Of a stretch of 27,946 nt of DNA, positions 14,937 to 22,569 are shown piece after piece. Origin of the DNA: G020354085 sp964629975 (GTDB lineage: Bacteria > Pseudomonadota > Gammaproteobacteria > Acidiferrobacterales > Sulfurifustaceae); the NCBI GenBank assembly GCA_964629975.1, contig CAZVUN010000027.1, forward strand, positions 1 through 27,946, read 5' to 3'. Positions within the stretch are counted from its first letter, which is position 1. Each line of letters begins with the position of its first letter. Both the position numbers and the translations under genes were made by a program. The notes under the pieces were generated by a model, which made no database searches, was not told the DNA's origin, and was given only the letters and a program-made list of their open reading frames with translations.

Positions 14937-15802
14937 GGCATGGACCTCGTTGCGTAGTGCAGCAGCAGACCGGCGAACACGGCAGCACCGAACCAGTTGT
15001 TGTTGAGGAAGGCCCGGAAGCACGCCTCGCGCGCGCGGTGGCGCAGCAGGTACTGCTGATACACCGCGAGTCCCGCCGCCACCGCCAGGCCGGCATGGTA
15101 CCAGACGCCAAGACGCACCATGTTGCCGGCGAGCCACAGCAGCGCGAGCGTCAGGAACTGCGCGACCCCGATCATGGCGCGGTCGTAGCCCTCGAACAGC
15201 ACCGCGGTCGACTTGACCCCGATGCGCAGGTCGTCCTCGCGATCGACCATGGCATAGGCGGTGTCGTAGGCGACCGACCAGAAGACGTTGGCCAGGAACA
15301 GCACCCACGCCACCGGCGCCACCGTGCCGGTCTGCGCGGCGAATGCCATCGGGATCGACCAGCCGAAGGCCGCGCCCAGGTAGAACTGCGGCATATGCGT
15401 GTAGCGCTTCATGAACGGATAGCTCGCCGCGAGCGCCGCGCCCACCACCGACAGCACGACCGTGAGCGCATTGGTCAGCAGCACCAGGCCGAAGGCGACG
15501 AGACACAGCACCACGAACAGCGCGAGCGCCTCGCGCGCCGACACGCGCCCGGCGGCGAGCGGGCGGTCGCGGGTGCGGGCCACGTGCGGGTCGAAGCCGC
15601 GATCGGCGTAGTCGTTGATCACGCACCCGGCCGAGCGCATCAGCACCACGCCCAGCACGAACACCATCAGCACCCGCCCGTCTGGCCGGCCGGCGCTGGC
15701 GATCCACAGGCCCCACAGCGTCGGCCACAACAGCAACAGGATGCCGATCGGCCGGTGGAGCCGCATCAGCAGCGCGTAGTCCCTGAGCGGCAGGCGGGTC
15801 AT
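14933..15802 (-). CDS. ubiA: 4-hydroxybenzoate octaprenyltransferase
   Basis: A 289-residue inner-membrane prenyltransferase that joins the polyprenyl tail to 4-hydroxybenzoate, the second committed step of ubiquinone synthesis. Both Asp-rich Mg-prenyl-diphosphate motifs are present: NDYADRGFDPHVARTRDRPL near residue 68, and DREDDLRIGVKST in the second half. The remainder is hydrophobic helices, including MRLHRPIGILLLLWPTLWGLW. The length equals that of typical UbiA proteins. The ATG at 15802 overlaps the ubiC stop as ATGA, and its own stop overlaps the GST start in the same way. The gene therefore sits in a tightly coupled ubiC-ubiA-GST chain. Confidence 0.96.
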   Translation of the reverse strand: MTRLPLRDYALLMRLHRPIGILLLLWPTLWGLWIASAGRPDGRVLMVFVLGVVLMRSAGCVINDYADRGFDPHVARTRDRPLAAGRVSAREALALFVVLCLVAFGLVLLTNALTVVLSVVGAALAASYPFMKRYTHMPQFYLGAAFGWSIPMAFAAQTGTVAPVAWVLFLANVFWSVAYDTAYAMVDREDDLRIGVKSTAVLFEGYDRAMIGVAQFLTLALLWLAGNMVRLGVWYHAGLAVAAGLAVYQQYLLRHRAREACFRAFLNNNWFGAAVFAGLLLHYATRSMP

Positions 15803-16371
15803 CGCGCCGGAAAGCTGCCGAGCGCCGGCAGGAACACCTCGCTCACCAGCAGCGGCTTGTCGCTCAGGCGGAATATCGCGCGCCGCCCCCAGATCTCCTC
15901 GAGCGGCAGGTCGAGCCCGCGCGTGGCGAGCGCGAACAGCCGGTCGCCCGGGACGAGGCGCGCGATCTCGGTTGCACCGCGCTGCATCGACGGATCGGAG
16001 AACAGCACGGCCCCGAGCGAGCGGGTGCGCAACCGCGCCAGGCGCCGTTCGGCCCCGGTCAGGGTGGCGGCGGGAATGATGGTGCGCGCGTACACCCACG
16101 GGGCCGCGTCGCACAGCAGCTGCACCTCGCGCACCAGGGCGTGGCGCCCGCCGGCGAGCCCGAGGGCCTGCGCCTCGCTCGTGAGCGGGCGGCGCCACGA
16201 CTGGCTGAGCAGGTTGACGCGAAAGGCGCCGCGGCAGGCGCACACGATACGCTGCGTGAGCGAACCCGGATCGAGCAGCCAGGCGCGCAGGCGCGCCGGC
16301 AGCTGTGCGCGCGTGCAGCGCGCGGCCGGCCGCCACGGCGAGCGGAACTGCGCAGTGCCGGGCAATTGCAT
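15799..16371 (-). CDS. ubiC: Chorismate pyruvate-lyase
   Basis: A 190-residue cytoplasmic enzyme that makes 4-hydroxybenzoate and pyruvate from chorismate, the first step of ubiquinone synthesis. Family landmarks are WLLDPGSLTQRI, REVQLLCDAAPWVYARTIIP with the active-site arginine, LGAVLFSDP and the C-terminal LSDKPLLVSEVFLP. The ATG at 16371 has no Shine-Dalgarno sequence. A CATAAT box (16383-16378) ends six bases upstream, with a matching -35 17 bp further up, so transcription probably starts at or beside the ATG. Its product feeds UbiA, encoded immediately downstream with a 4-nt overlap. It leads the group that ends at aroE, itself a chorismate-pathway gene. Confidence 0.93.
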   Translation of the reverse strand: MQLPGTAQFRSPWRPAARCTRAQLPARLRAWLLDPGSLTQRIVCACRGAFRVNLLSQSWRRPLTSEAQALGLAGGRHALVREVQLLCDAAPWVYARTIIPAATLTGAERRLARLRTRSLGAVLFSDPSMQRGATEIARLVPGDRLFALATRGLDLPLEEIWGRRAIFRLSDKPLLVSEVFLPALGSFPAR

Positions 16372-16377
16372 GCGCGC

Positions 16378-16406
16378 ATTATGCGTTCCGGGTAAAGGGG
16401 CGCCAA
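16378..16406 (-). promoter_or_regulatory. Promoter of ubiC, possibly leaderless
   Basis: On the minus strand TTGGCG (16406-16401) and CATAAT (16383-16378) are separated by exactly 17 bp. Six bases (GCGCGC) then separate the -10 box from the ubiC ATG, so the expected start point falls on the ATG itself. There is no Shine-Dalgarno sequence. The -35 hexamer is the same as at the gcv riboswitch promoter. Confidence 0.6.
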
Positions 16407-16416
16407 GCCGCGCGCG

Positions 16417-18489
16417 CTACACGCCGCCATAGCTCTCGCGCCCACCGAGCCAGCGGCGGATGAGCGGATCGACCTGCTGCGGGTAGTCGCGCAGCAGCTG
16501 CTCGGCCACCTGCTGCACCTGCGGCAGCAGGTGCCGGTCACGCAGCAGGTCGGCGATGTGGAACTCCGGCATCCCGGCCTGGCGCGTGCCGAACACCTCA
16601 CCCGGCCCGCGCATCTCCAGATCGCGCCGTGCGATCTCGAAGCCGTCGCTGGTCTCGCGCATGACGGCCAGACGCGCGCGCGCCAGGTCCGACAGCGGCG
16701 CCTGGTACAGCAGCACGCAGGCGCTCGCCTGGGCGCCGCGCCCGACGCGTCCGCGCAGCTGGTGCAGTTGCGACAGCCCCAGGCGCTCGGCGTTGTCGAT
16801 GATCATGAGACTCGCGTTCGGCACGTCCACGCCGACCTCGATGACGGTGGTGGCGACCAGCAGCTGCACCGCGCCCGCCTTGAAGCGCGCCATGACGCGC
16901 TCCTTCTCGGCCGGCGTCATGCGCCCGTGCACCATGGCGATGGCAAGGTCCGGCAGCGCCGCGCGCAGCGCCTCGGCCGTAGCGGTCGCGGTCTGCGCAT
17001 CGAGCGCCTCGGACGGGTCGATCAGCGAACACACCCAGTACGCCTGGCGCCCGGCGCGGCAGGCGGCGTGCACGCGCGCCACCACTTCGTCGCGGCGCGA
17101 TTCGGGCACCACGACGGTCTCGACCGGCGTGCGCCCCGGTGGCAGCTCGTCGATCACGGACACGTCGAGATCGGCGTACAGGCTCTGCGCCAGCGTGCGC
17201 GGGATCGGCGTGGCGGTCATGATGAGCTGGTGCGGGAAGGCACCGTCGCGCGCGCCCTTCTCGCGCAGTTGCAGGCGCTGGTGCACACCGAAGCGGTGCT
17301 GCTCATCGACCACGATCAGCCCGAGGCGCGCGAATCGCACGCCCTCCTGGAACAGCGCCTGCGTGCCGACTGCGACCGCGGCGCGGCCGCTGCCGATGGC
17401 CTCGAGCGCCGCCTGGCGCGCACGCGCGTTGAGCTTGCCCGACAGCCCCGTGATCTCGACCCCGAGCGGCGCCAACCAATGCGCGAAGTTGCGCAGGTGC
17501 TGCTCGGCGAGCAGCTCGGTCGGCGCCATCACGGCGACCTGCAACCCGGCCTCGACCACGTGCAGGCTGGCCGCGGCCGCGACCACGGTCTTGCCCGAGC
17601 CGACATCGCCCTGCACCAGGCGCTGCATCGGGTGCGGGCGGGCGAGATCGGCGAGGATTTCGCCGAGCACGCGCTGCTGCGCGCCGGTGAGCGCGAACGG
17701 CAGGCTGGCACGCAGCCGCGCCACGAGCGCGCCGCGCACCGCGATCGCCGGCGCGCGCTGGGTTTCGAGCTGCGCACGCAGGCGGCGCAGGCTGAGATGG
17801 TGGGCCAGCAGCTCCTCGAACACCAGGCGCTGCTGCGCCGCATGCTGCCCGGCCTCGAGACGCGTCACGTCCACGCCCGGCGGGGGTTGATGCACGAAGC
17901 GCAGCGCCTCCGCCAGGGTCGGCAGACCGAGCTGCGCCAGCAGCGCCGGCGGCAGCCGCTCCGCGATGTGATCGACGTGGTGCTCGAGCGCCTGCTGCGC
18001 GATGCGCCGCATGCTCAGCTGATGCAGGCCCTCGGTGGTGGGATAGAGCGGCGTGAGATGCGGCTCGGCGCTCGGCACCTCGTCCGGGGCGAGGAAGCTG
18101 TACTCCGGATGCGCCATCTCGAAACCCGACGGGCCGAAGCGCACCTCGCCGAAGATGCGCAGGCGCCGCCCGCGCACGAAGGCAGCGCTCTGCGCGGCGT
18201 TGAAGTGGAAGAAACACAGATGCACGTGGCCGGTGCCGTCGGCCACACGTACCACGAGACTGCGCTTCTTGCGCAGCAGCACGTCGGCGAGCTCGATCTC
18301 GCCGACGATCATCGCCTCCATGCCGGGGCGCAGCCGTCCGATGGGCGTGAGGTGGGTGCGGTCCTGGTAGCGGCGCGGCAGATGGAACAGCACGTCCTGC
18401 ACCGTGTGCAGGCCGAGTCGCGCGAGCTTCGCGGCCAGCTTGGGTCCGACGCCCTTGAGGCGCGTGACCGGCAACGATGCGCTGTCCAT
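16417..18489 (-). CDS. recG: ATP-dependent DNA helicase RecG
   Basis: A 690-residue branch-migrating helicase that remodels stalled forks and Holliday junctions. The N terminus (LKGVGPKLAAKLARLGL, VLFHLPRRYQDRT) leads into the wedge/OB domain. The helicase domains follow, with Walker A GDVGSGKTVVA, motif Ia PTELLAEQH, Walker B DEQHRFG, motif III TATPIPRTLA and motif VI QLRGRVGRG. The C-terminal RRDLEMRGPGEVFGTRQAG is diagnostic for RecG. I chose the ATG at 18489 because GGTGA lies 8 nt upstream; a GTG at 18501 would add four residues. It is 54 nt downstream of ridA, in the spoT-ridA-recG order typical of gammaproteobacteria. Confidence 0.96.
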   Translation of the reverse strand: MDSASLPVTRLKGVGPKLAAKLARLGLHTVQDVLFHLPRRYQDRTHLTPIGRLRPGMEAMIVGEIELADVLLRKKRSLVVRVADGTGHVHLCFFHFNAAQSAAFVRGRRLRIFGEVRFGPSGFEMAHPEYSFLAPDEVPSAEPHLTPLYPTTEGLHQLSMRRIAQQALEHHVDHIAERLPPALLAQLGLPTLAEALRFVHQPPPGVDVTRLEAGQHAAQQRLVFEELLAHHLSLRRLRAQLETQRAPAIAVRGALVARLRASLPFALTGAQQRVLGEILADLARPHPMQRLVQGDVGSGKTVVAAAASLHVVEAGLQVAVMAPTELLAEQHLRNFAHWLAPLGVEITGLSGKLNARARQAALEAIGSGRAAVAVGTQALFQEGVRFARLGLIVVDEQHRFGVHQRLQLREKGARDGAFPHQLIMTATPIPRTLAQSLYADLDVSVIDELPPGRTPVETVVVPESRRDEVVARVHAACRAGRQAYWVCSLIDPSEALDAQTATATAEALRAALPDLAIAMVHGRMTPAEKERVMARFKAGAVQLLVATTVIEVGVDVPNASLMIIDNAERLGLSQLHQLRGRVGRGAQASACVLLYQAPLSDLARARLAVMRETSDGFEIARRDLEMRGPGEVFGTRQAGMPEFHIADLLRDRHLLPQVQQVAEQLLRDYPQQVDPLIRRWLGGRESYGGV

Positions 18490-18543
18490 GTGCTCGTTCA
18501 CCGCCGCGACGGCGACCGCGAGCGTTGCCGCGAGGCCGCGCGG

Positions 18544-18996
18544 CTATTTCTTCCGGCGACGCGTGGCGGCGCGGGCCGGGGGTGATTTGCGCGCGGCAGC
18601 GCGCCGCTGCCTGCCCAGCACCAGCACCGCGTCCATTTCCACCGCCGCGCCCTTCGGCAGCGCGGCCACACCGACCGCGGCACGCGCCGGATAGGGTGGC
18701 GCGAAGTACTGCGCCATCACCTCGTTGACCAGCGGAAAGTTGGCGAGATCGGTGAGATACACGTTGAGCTTGACCACGTCCTGCAAGGTGCCGCCGGCGG
18801 CCTGCGCCACCGCGCGCAGGTTGTCGAACACGCGCGCGATCTGCGCGCGCGTGTCGCCGCTTTCGAGCTGCATGGTCTGGGGCACGAGCGGAATCTGGCC
18901 GGAGAGGTAGACGGTGTCGCCGACGCGCACGGCCTGGGAGTAGGTGCCGATGGCCTGCGGGGCCTTGTTGGTAGTGATGATGGTTTTCCTGGTCAT
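18544..18996 (-). CDS. ridA: RidA family reactive intermediate deaminase
   Basis: A 150-residue member of the YjgF/YER057c/UK114 family that hydrolyses reactive enamine/imine intermediates formed by PLP enzymes. Landmarks are APQAIGTYSQAV, VYLSGQIPLVPQT, LRAVAQAAGGTLQDVVKLNVYL and YPARAAVGVAALPKGAAVEMDAV, the last with the conserved active-site arginine. The core ends near residue 133. The remaining basic tail (ARKSPPARAATRRRKK) is longer than in most RidA proteins, which have about 125-130 residues. I chose the ATG at 18996; TTG and GTG codons four and three positions upstream are possible. The upstream sequence has only a weak Shine-Dalgarno. It lies between spoT and recG. Confidence 0.93.
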   Translation of the reverse strand: MTRKTIITTNKAPQAIGTYSQAVRVGDTVYLSGQIPLVPQTMQLESGDTRAQIARVFDNLRAVAQAAGGTLQDVVKLNVYLTDLANFPLVNEVMAQYFAPPYPARAAVGVAALPKGAAVEMDAVLVLGRQRRAAARKSPPARAATRRRKK

Positions 18997-19013
18997 TCGA
19001 TACACCAACGGGT

Positions 19014-19094
19014 TAAGCGCTCAGTGTTTCGTGTTGAGTATCGCAGGCGCGCAGCGCGCGTCGCTAGCTTCATTTCCTGAGCACTGAACACTTA
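19014..19094. repeat. Intergenic palindromic element, copy B (between spoT and ridA)
   Basis: An 81-bp imperfect inverted repeat. The outer arms are TAAGCGCTCAGTG (19014-19026) and CACTGAACACTTA (19082-19094), which pair at 11 of 13 positions. The centre is GCGCGC-A-GCGCGC (19047-19059), placed almost exactly at the midpoint of the arms. The arms are AT-rich against the GC-rich background. The inner part resembles copy A at about 303-385. No T tract follows, so it is not a plain terminator. Confidence 0.6.
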
Positions 19095-19117
19095 CCACCT
19101 AACGCTGCCCTTGGAAA

Positions 19118-21391
19118 CTAGCCTTTCTTGCGGTTGATCCGCACCACCGACTCCAGCGCGCGGATGCGCCGCAGGATACGCGCCAGGTGCACGCGATCGC
19201 GCACCTCCACGACGAAGTCCATGGTGGTGTACTCGCTGTCGCGGTCGTCGAAGGTGAGCGCATCGATATTGGCGTCTTCCTCGGAGATCGCCGCGGACAC
19301 GGCGGCGAGCACGCCACGGCGGTTCTTCACCTCGACGCGGAAACTCACCGGGAAGATGCCCTGGATGTCGCGCTCCCACTGCACGTCGATCCATTGCTCG
19401 GGATGCTTGCGGTACTTGGCGACGTTCGGGCAGTCCTCGGTATGCACCACGATACCGCGGCCGGCGGTGAGAAAGCCCAGGATCGGATCACCCGGAATCG
19501 GCCGGCAGCAGCGCGCGTACTGCACAACCACGCCCTCGGTGCCGCGGATCGCGAGCGGCGGGCCCTTGGGCGGCGACGGCTTCGGGCTGCGCCGGAACAG
19601 CCGCCGCAGCCGGCTCTCCTCCGCGGCCGGCGGGGCCTCGGGGGCGAGCTGGCGCGCCACCACCGCGGCCAGGCGCGTGCCCAGACCGATCTCGCCCATC
19701 AGCTCTTCCCAGCTGCGGATCTTGAGCTCCTTGAGGAACGCGGCGCGCTGCATCGGCGTCACGCGCGCGAGCGGCACGCCAATGTCCTCGAGCGCCTTGG
19801 CGAGCAGCCGCTCGCCCAGGCGTACCGACTCACCGAGCTGCTGGTTCTTGAGGTGACTGCGGATGTTGGCGCGCGCCTTGCTCGTCATCACGTAGTTGAG
19901 CCAGGCGGCATTCGGCCGCCCCCACTCGGCGGTAATGATCTCGACGTGATCGCCGTTGCGCAGCGTGGTGCGCAACGGCACCAGCTCGTGATTGACCTTG
20001 GCGCCGACACAGCGGTTGCCGACGTCGGTGTGCACGTCATAGGCGAAATCGACCACGGTGGCGCCGCGCGGCAGCTTCTTGATCTCACCGTTCGGCGTGA
20101 ACACGTAGACCTCATCGGGAAACAGGTCGACCTTGAGGTGCTCGAGGAACTCGTGCGGATTGCCGGCCTTCTGCTGGGTCTCGAGCAGGTCCTTGAGCCA
20201 TTGCAGCGCGCGCGCCCGCACGTGCTCCTCGGTCGCCTCGCCGCTCTTGTACAGCCAGTGCGAGGCCACGCCGGCCTCGGCGATGCGGTGCATTTCGTGG
20301 GTGCGGATCTGCACCTCGATCGGCACGCCAAAGGGGCCGAATACCACCGTGTGCAGCGACTGGTAGCCGTTGGTCTTGGGGATCGCGATGTAGTCCTTGA
20401 ACCGCCCCGGGATCGGCTTGTAGAGGTTGTGGATCACGCCGAGCACGCGGTAGCAGGTGTCGACCTTGTCGACCAGGATGCGAAAGCCGTACACGTCGTG
20501 CACCTGGTCGAAGGGCAGGTGCTTGGTGCTCATCTTGCGGTAGATGCTGTAGGCGTTCTTCTCGCGCCCGCTCACCTCGGCATGCATGCCCTCCTGCTCG
20601 AGCTGCGCGACGATGGCGCTGCGCACGCGCTCGACGATCGCCTTGCGGTTGCCGTGGCGGCGGCGCACGCCCTCGCTGATCACGCGGTAGCGCAGCGGAT
20701 ACAGCGCCCGAAAGGCGAGGTCCTCGAGCTCGGTCGCCCACTGCCGCACGCCGAGGCGGTTGGCGATCGGCGCGTAGATCTCAAGGGTCTCGCGCGCAAT
20801 GCGCCGCTGCTTGTCACGCTTGAGCGCGGTGAGCGTGCGCAGGTTGTGCAGGCGGTCGGCGAGCTTGATGAGGATGACGCGGATGTCGCGCGCCATCGCG
20901 AGCAGCATCTTGCGGAAGTTCTCGGCCTGCGCCTCCTCCTTGGTCTGGAAGCTGATCTGGCCGATCTTGCTCACGCCATCGACGAGCTCGGCCACGTCGC
21001 GCCCGAATTCATCCTCGAGCACCTCCTTGGGGATGCGCGTGTCCTCGATGACGTCGTGCAGGATGGCCGCGATGATGCTCTTGGCATCCATGCGCATGGC
21101 CGCGAGGATGCGGGCGACCTCGAGCGGGTGATAGATGTACGGTTCGCCGCTCTTGCGCCGCTGGCCCTCATGGGCCTCGGCGCCGAACAGGTAGGCACGG
21201 TAGACGTCGGCGACGTCGCGTGCGTCGAGATAGGTCTCGAGCAGCGCGCAGAGATCGGAGATCTGGAAGCGCTCGGCGCCGTCCGCGCCGGGCGCCGGGG
21301 CGTGGCTAGACGGCGGCGGCGTCGTCGCTGGCGGGGGCGGCGGCGGCTCCGAGGTCGGGGTTCGGCTGCGCTTGCGCGGCTGTGTCTTCAT
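19118..21391 (-). CDS. spoT: Bifunctional (p)ppGpp synthetase/hydrolase SpoT (RSH family)
   Basis: A 757-residue stringent-response enzyme that makes and degrades (p)ppGpp. The HD hydrolase domain is intact, with HPLEVARIL, H112-D113 in HDVIEDT, and LADRLHNLRTL. The synthetase domain carries R330-F-K-D333, the RxKD form typical of bifunctional enzymes, then TNGYQSLHTVV and EVQIRT. These are followed by TGS (VFTPNGEIKKLPRGATVVDFAY), the zinc-finger-like YARCCRPIPGD and a C-terminal ACT domain. Both activities should work. The ATG at 21391 has only AGAGG 3 nt upstream, and no alternative ATG, GTG or TTG is seen before the conserved region at about residue 40. This makes it overlap rpoZ by 86 nt and adds a Pro-rich, low-complexity N-terminal tail. 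Confidence 0.95.
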   Translation of the reverse strand: MKTQPRKRSRTPTSEPPPPPPATTPPPSSHAPAPGADGAERFQISDLCALLETYLDARDVADVYRAYLFGAEAHEGQRRKSGEPYIYHPLEVARILAAMRMDAKSIIAAILHDVIEDTRIPKEVLEDEFGRDVAELVDGVSKIGQISFQTKEEAQAENFRKMLLAMARDIRVILIKLADRLHNLRTLTALKRDKQRRIARETLEIYAPIANRLGVRQWATELEDLAFRALYPLRYRVISEGVRRRHGNRKAIVERVRSAIVAQLEQEGMHAEVSGREKNAYSIYRKMSTKHLPFDQVHDVYGFRILVDKVDTCYRVLGVIHNLYKPIPGRFKDYIAIPKTNGYQSLHTVVFGPFGVPIEVQIRTHEMHRIAEAGVASHWLYKSGEATEEHVRARALQWLKDLLETQQKAGNPHEFLEHLKVDLFPDEVYVFTPNGEIKKLPRGATVVDFAYDVHTDVGNRCVGAKVNHELVPLRTTLRNGDHVEIITAEWGRPNAAWLNYVMTSKARANIRSHLKNQQLGESVRLGERLLAKALEDIGVPLARVTPMQRAAFLKELKIRSWEELMGEIGLGTRLAAVVARQLAPEAPPAAEESRLRRLFRRSPKPSPPKGPPLAIRGTEGVVVQYARCCRPIPGDPILGFLTAGRGIVVHTEDCPNVAKYRKHPEQWIDVQWERDIQGIFPVSFRVEVKNRRGVLAAVSAAISEEDANIDALTFDDRDSEYTTMDFVVEVRDRVHLARILRRIRALESVVRINRKKG

Positions 21392-21614
21392 CGGCCTCTA
21401 GCCCGGCTTGGATCGGCTCTTCGTCGAGAATGGCGTTGGTCACGAACCCGCCGGCGATCTCGCGCAGCGCGATCACGGTCGGCTTGTCGTTCTCGCGCGG
21501 CACGCACGGTTCGGCCCCCAGGGTGAGCTGGCGCGCGCGCTTGGCGGCGACCAGCACCAGCTGAAAGCGGTTGTCGACGTAATCGAGACAATCTTCAACG
21601 GTTACACGTGCCAT
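21306..21614 (-). CDS. rpoZ: RNA polymerase omega subunit
   Basis: A 102-residue omega subunit that assists assembly and stability of RNA polymerase, next to spoT as in many gammaproteobacteria; in E. coli omega also forms part of a ppGpp site. The core MARVTVEDCLDYVDNRFQLVLVAAKRARQL, then KPTVIALREIAGGFV, is canonical. The C-terminal 30 residues are Ala/Asp/Pro-rich, longer than usual, and lie largely in the 86 bp shared with the start of spoT in another frame. The ATG at 21614 has GAGG 9 nt upstream. The stop is a TAG at 21308-21306. It is separated from gmk by 199 bp containing a small G/C-rich inverted repeat. Confidence 0.95.
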   Translation of the reverse strand: MARVTVEDCLDYVDNRFQLVLVAAKRARQLTLGAEPCVPRENDKPTVIALREIAGGFVTNAILDEEPIQAGLEADEDTAAQAQPNPDLGAAAAPASDDAAAV

Positions 21615-21757
21615 CTTACTCTACCTCGTTGATTTTCTGGCTTGGCCCCGCGACACGGGCCTGTGCCGGGTGGACCCGCAGCGATTGATCGGGGCGGGCG
21701 GGGAATGTTACTGATCCGACGGCCGTTTTGCCAGCCAGCCCGGTTGGAGAATCTTGC

Positions 21758-21790
21758 CCACCTCCCCTCCCCTGGCGAGGGAGCGGGGGC
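21758..21790. repeat. Small REP-like G/C-rich inverted repeat (gmk-rpoZ gap)
   Basis: CTCCC (21767-21771) and GGGAG (21779-21783) flank a 7-nt loop inside a longer C-then-G tract pattern. It resembles in style the CCCTCxCCC...GAGGGAG extragenic repeats of many proteobacteria. Only one copy is in the window, and no T run marks it as a terminator. The rest of the 199-bp gmk-rpoZ gap shows nothing I can name. Confidence 0.3.
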
Positions 21791-21813
21791 AAACGGCGCC
21801 GGCAAGCGGGCAA

Positions 21814-22476
21814 TCAAGACTCCCGCAACAACGCCGCCACGTCGACGCTCACCGGCCGCGGCTTGCCCTGCCCGGTGACGATGGCCTTGAGGTCGGCGAG
21901 CGCCGCCTCGAAGTCGTCGTTGACCACGACGTAATCGAATTCGTCGTAATGGCGCATCTCATCCACCGCAGCGCGCATGCGCCGCGCGATGACCTCGGCC
22001 GAGTCCTGGCCGCGCTTGATGAGCCGCTCCTCGAGCGCCGCGCGCGACGGCGGCAGGATGAAGATGCTCACCGCCTCCGGCATGCGCGCCTTGATCGAGC
22101 GCGCCCCCTGCCAGTCGATGTCGAGGATCACGCTCTTGCCCTGCTTCAGGCGCTGCTCGACCTGCGGGCGCGAGGTGCCGTAGTAGTTGCCGAACACCTC
22201 GGCGTGCTCGAGGAACTGCCCGGCCGCGACCATCATGTCGAACTCTTGGCGGCTCACGAAGTAGTAGTGCACGCCGTACTTTTCGCCCGGGCGCGGCGGG
22301 CGCGTGGTGTGCGAGACCGAAAACTCCAGATCCGGCACGCTCTCGACCAGCGCGTTGGCAAGGCTGGTCTTGCCGGTGCCGGAGGCGGCGGAGAAAACAA
22401 ATAGCCTGGCAGGGGACGAGGTCAACGCAATGGTACTCGCGTCACGCGCGGGGTTTACGCCAAGCCGCCCGGCCAC
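21814..22476 (-). CDS. gmk: Guanylate kinase
   Basis: A 220-residue cytoplasmic enzyme that phosphorylates GMP to GDP. The P-loop lies in FSAASGTGKTSL (residues 28-39), a slight variant of the usual SAPSGAGKTSL. The GMP-binding region SHTTRPPRPGEKYGVHYYFVSRQEF and the segment VILDIDWQGARSIK are typical, and IFILPPS, RRMRAAVDEM and FDYVVVNDD complete the family pattern. The start is uncertain: the GTG at 22476 (GGAAG 5 nt upstream) gives a somewhat long N terminus of 24 residues before LFVFS, and a TTG at 22425 would fit the usual family start but has no clear RBS. It lies 93 bp after a lipoprotein gene and upstream of rpoZ-spoT. Confidence 0.95.
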   Translation of the reverse strand: MAGRLGVNPARDASTIALTSSPARLFVFSAASGTGKTSLANALVESVPDLEFSVSHTTRPPRPGEKYGVHYYFVSRQEFDMMVAAGQFLEHAEVFGNYYGTSRPQVEQRLKQGKSVILDIDWQGARSIKARMPEAVSIFILPPSRAALEERLIKRGQDSAEVIARRMRAAVDEMRHYDEFDYVVVNDDFEAALADLKAIVTGQGKPRPVSVDVAALLRES

Positions 22477-22569
22477 TGCCGCGCTTCCGCCTGGCTCACT
22501 TGCGGCTCAACCTGCGATGGCCGCCGCCCGCGCGCGGCAACACGCACCGGCCAGCGCAACGGCCCGTCG

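Noticed and set aside
14337..15728. A single 463-residue protein ending in the glutathione transferase domain
   Set aside because: The N-terminal two thirds is a frame-shifted reading of ubiA; the real gene starts at the ATG at 14936 that overlaps the ubiA stop.
14957..16432. A 491-codon open frame on the plus strand opposite ubiA and ubiC
   Set aside because: It covers two conserved, overlapping genes on the other strand and shows Q/H/R-rich low-complexity translation only.
16531..18585. A 684-codon open frame on the plus strand opposite recG
   Set aside because: It mirrors recG codons on the opposite strand, has no family landmark and no ribosome binding site of note.
19187..21526. A 779-codon open frame on the plus strand opposite spoT and rpoZ
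   Set aside because: It is the antisense shadow of two conserved genes in GC-rich DNA; its translation is rich in H, R, A, V and L with no recognisable domain.
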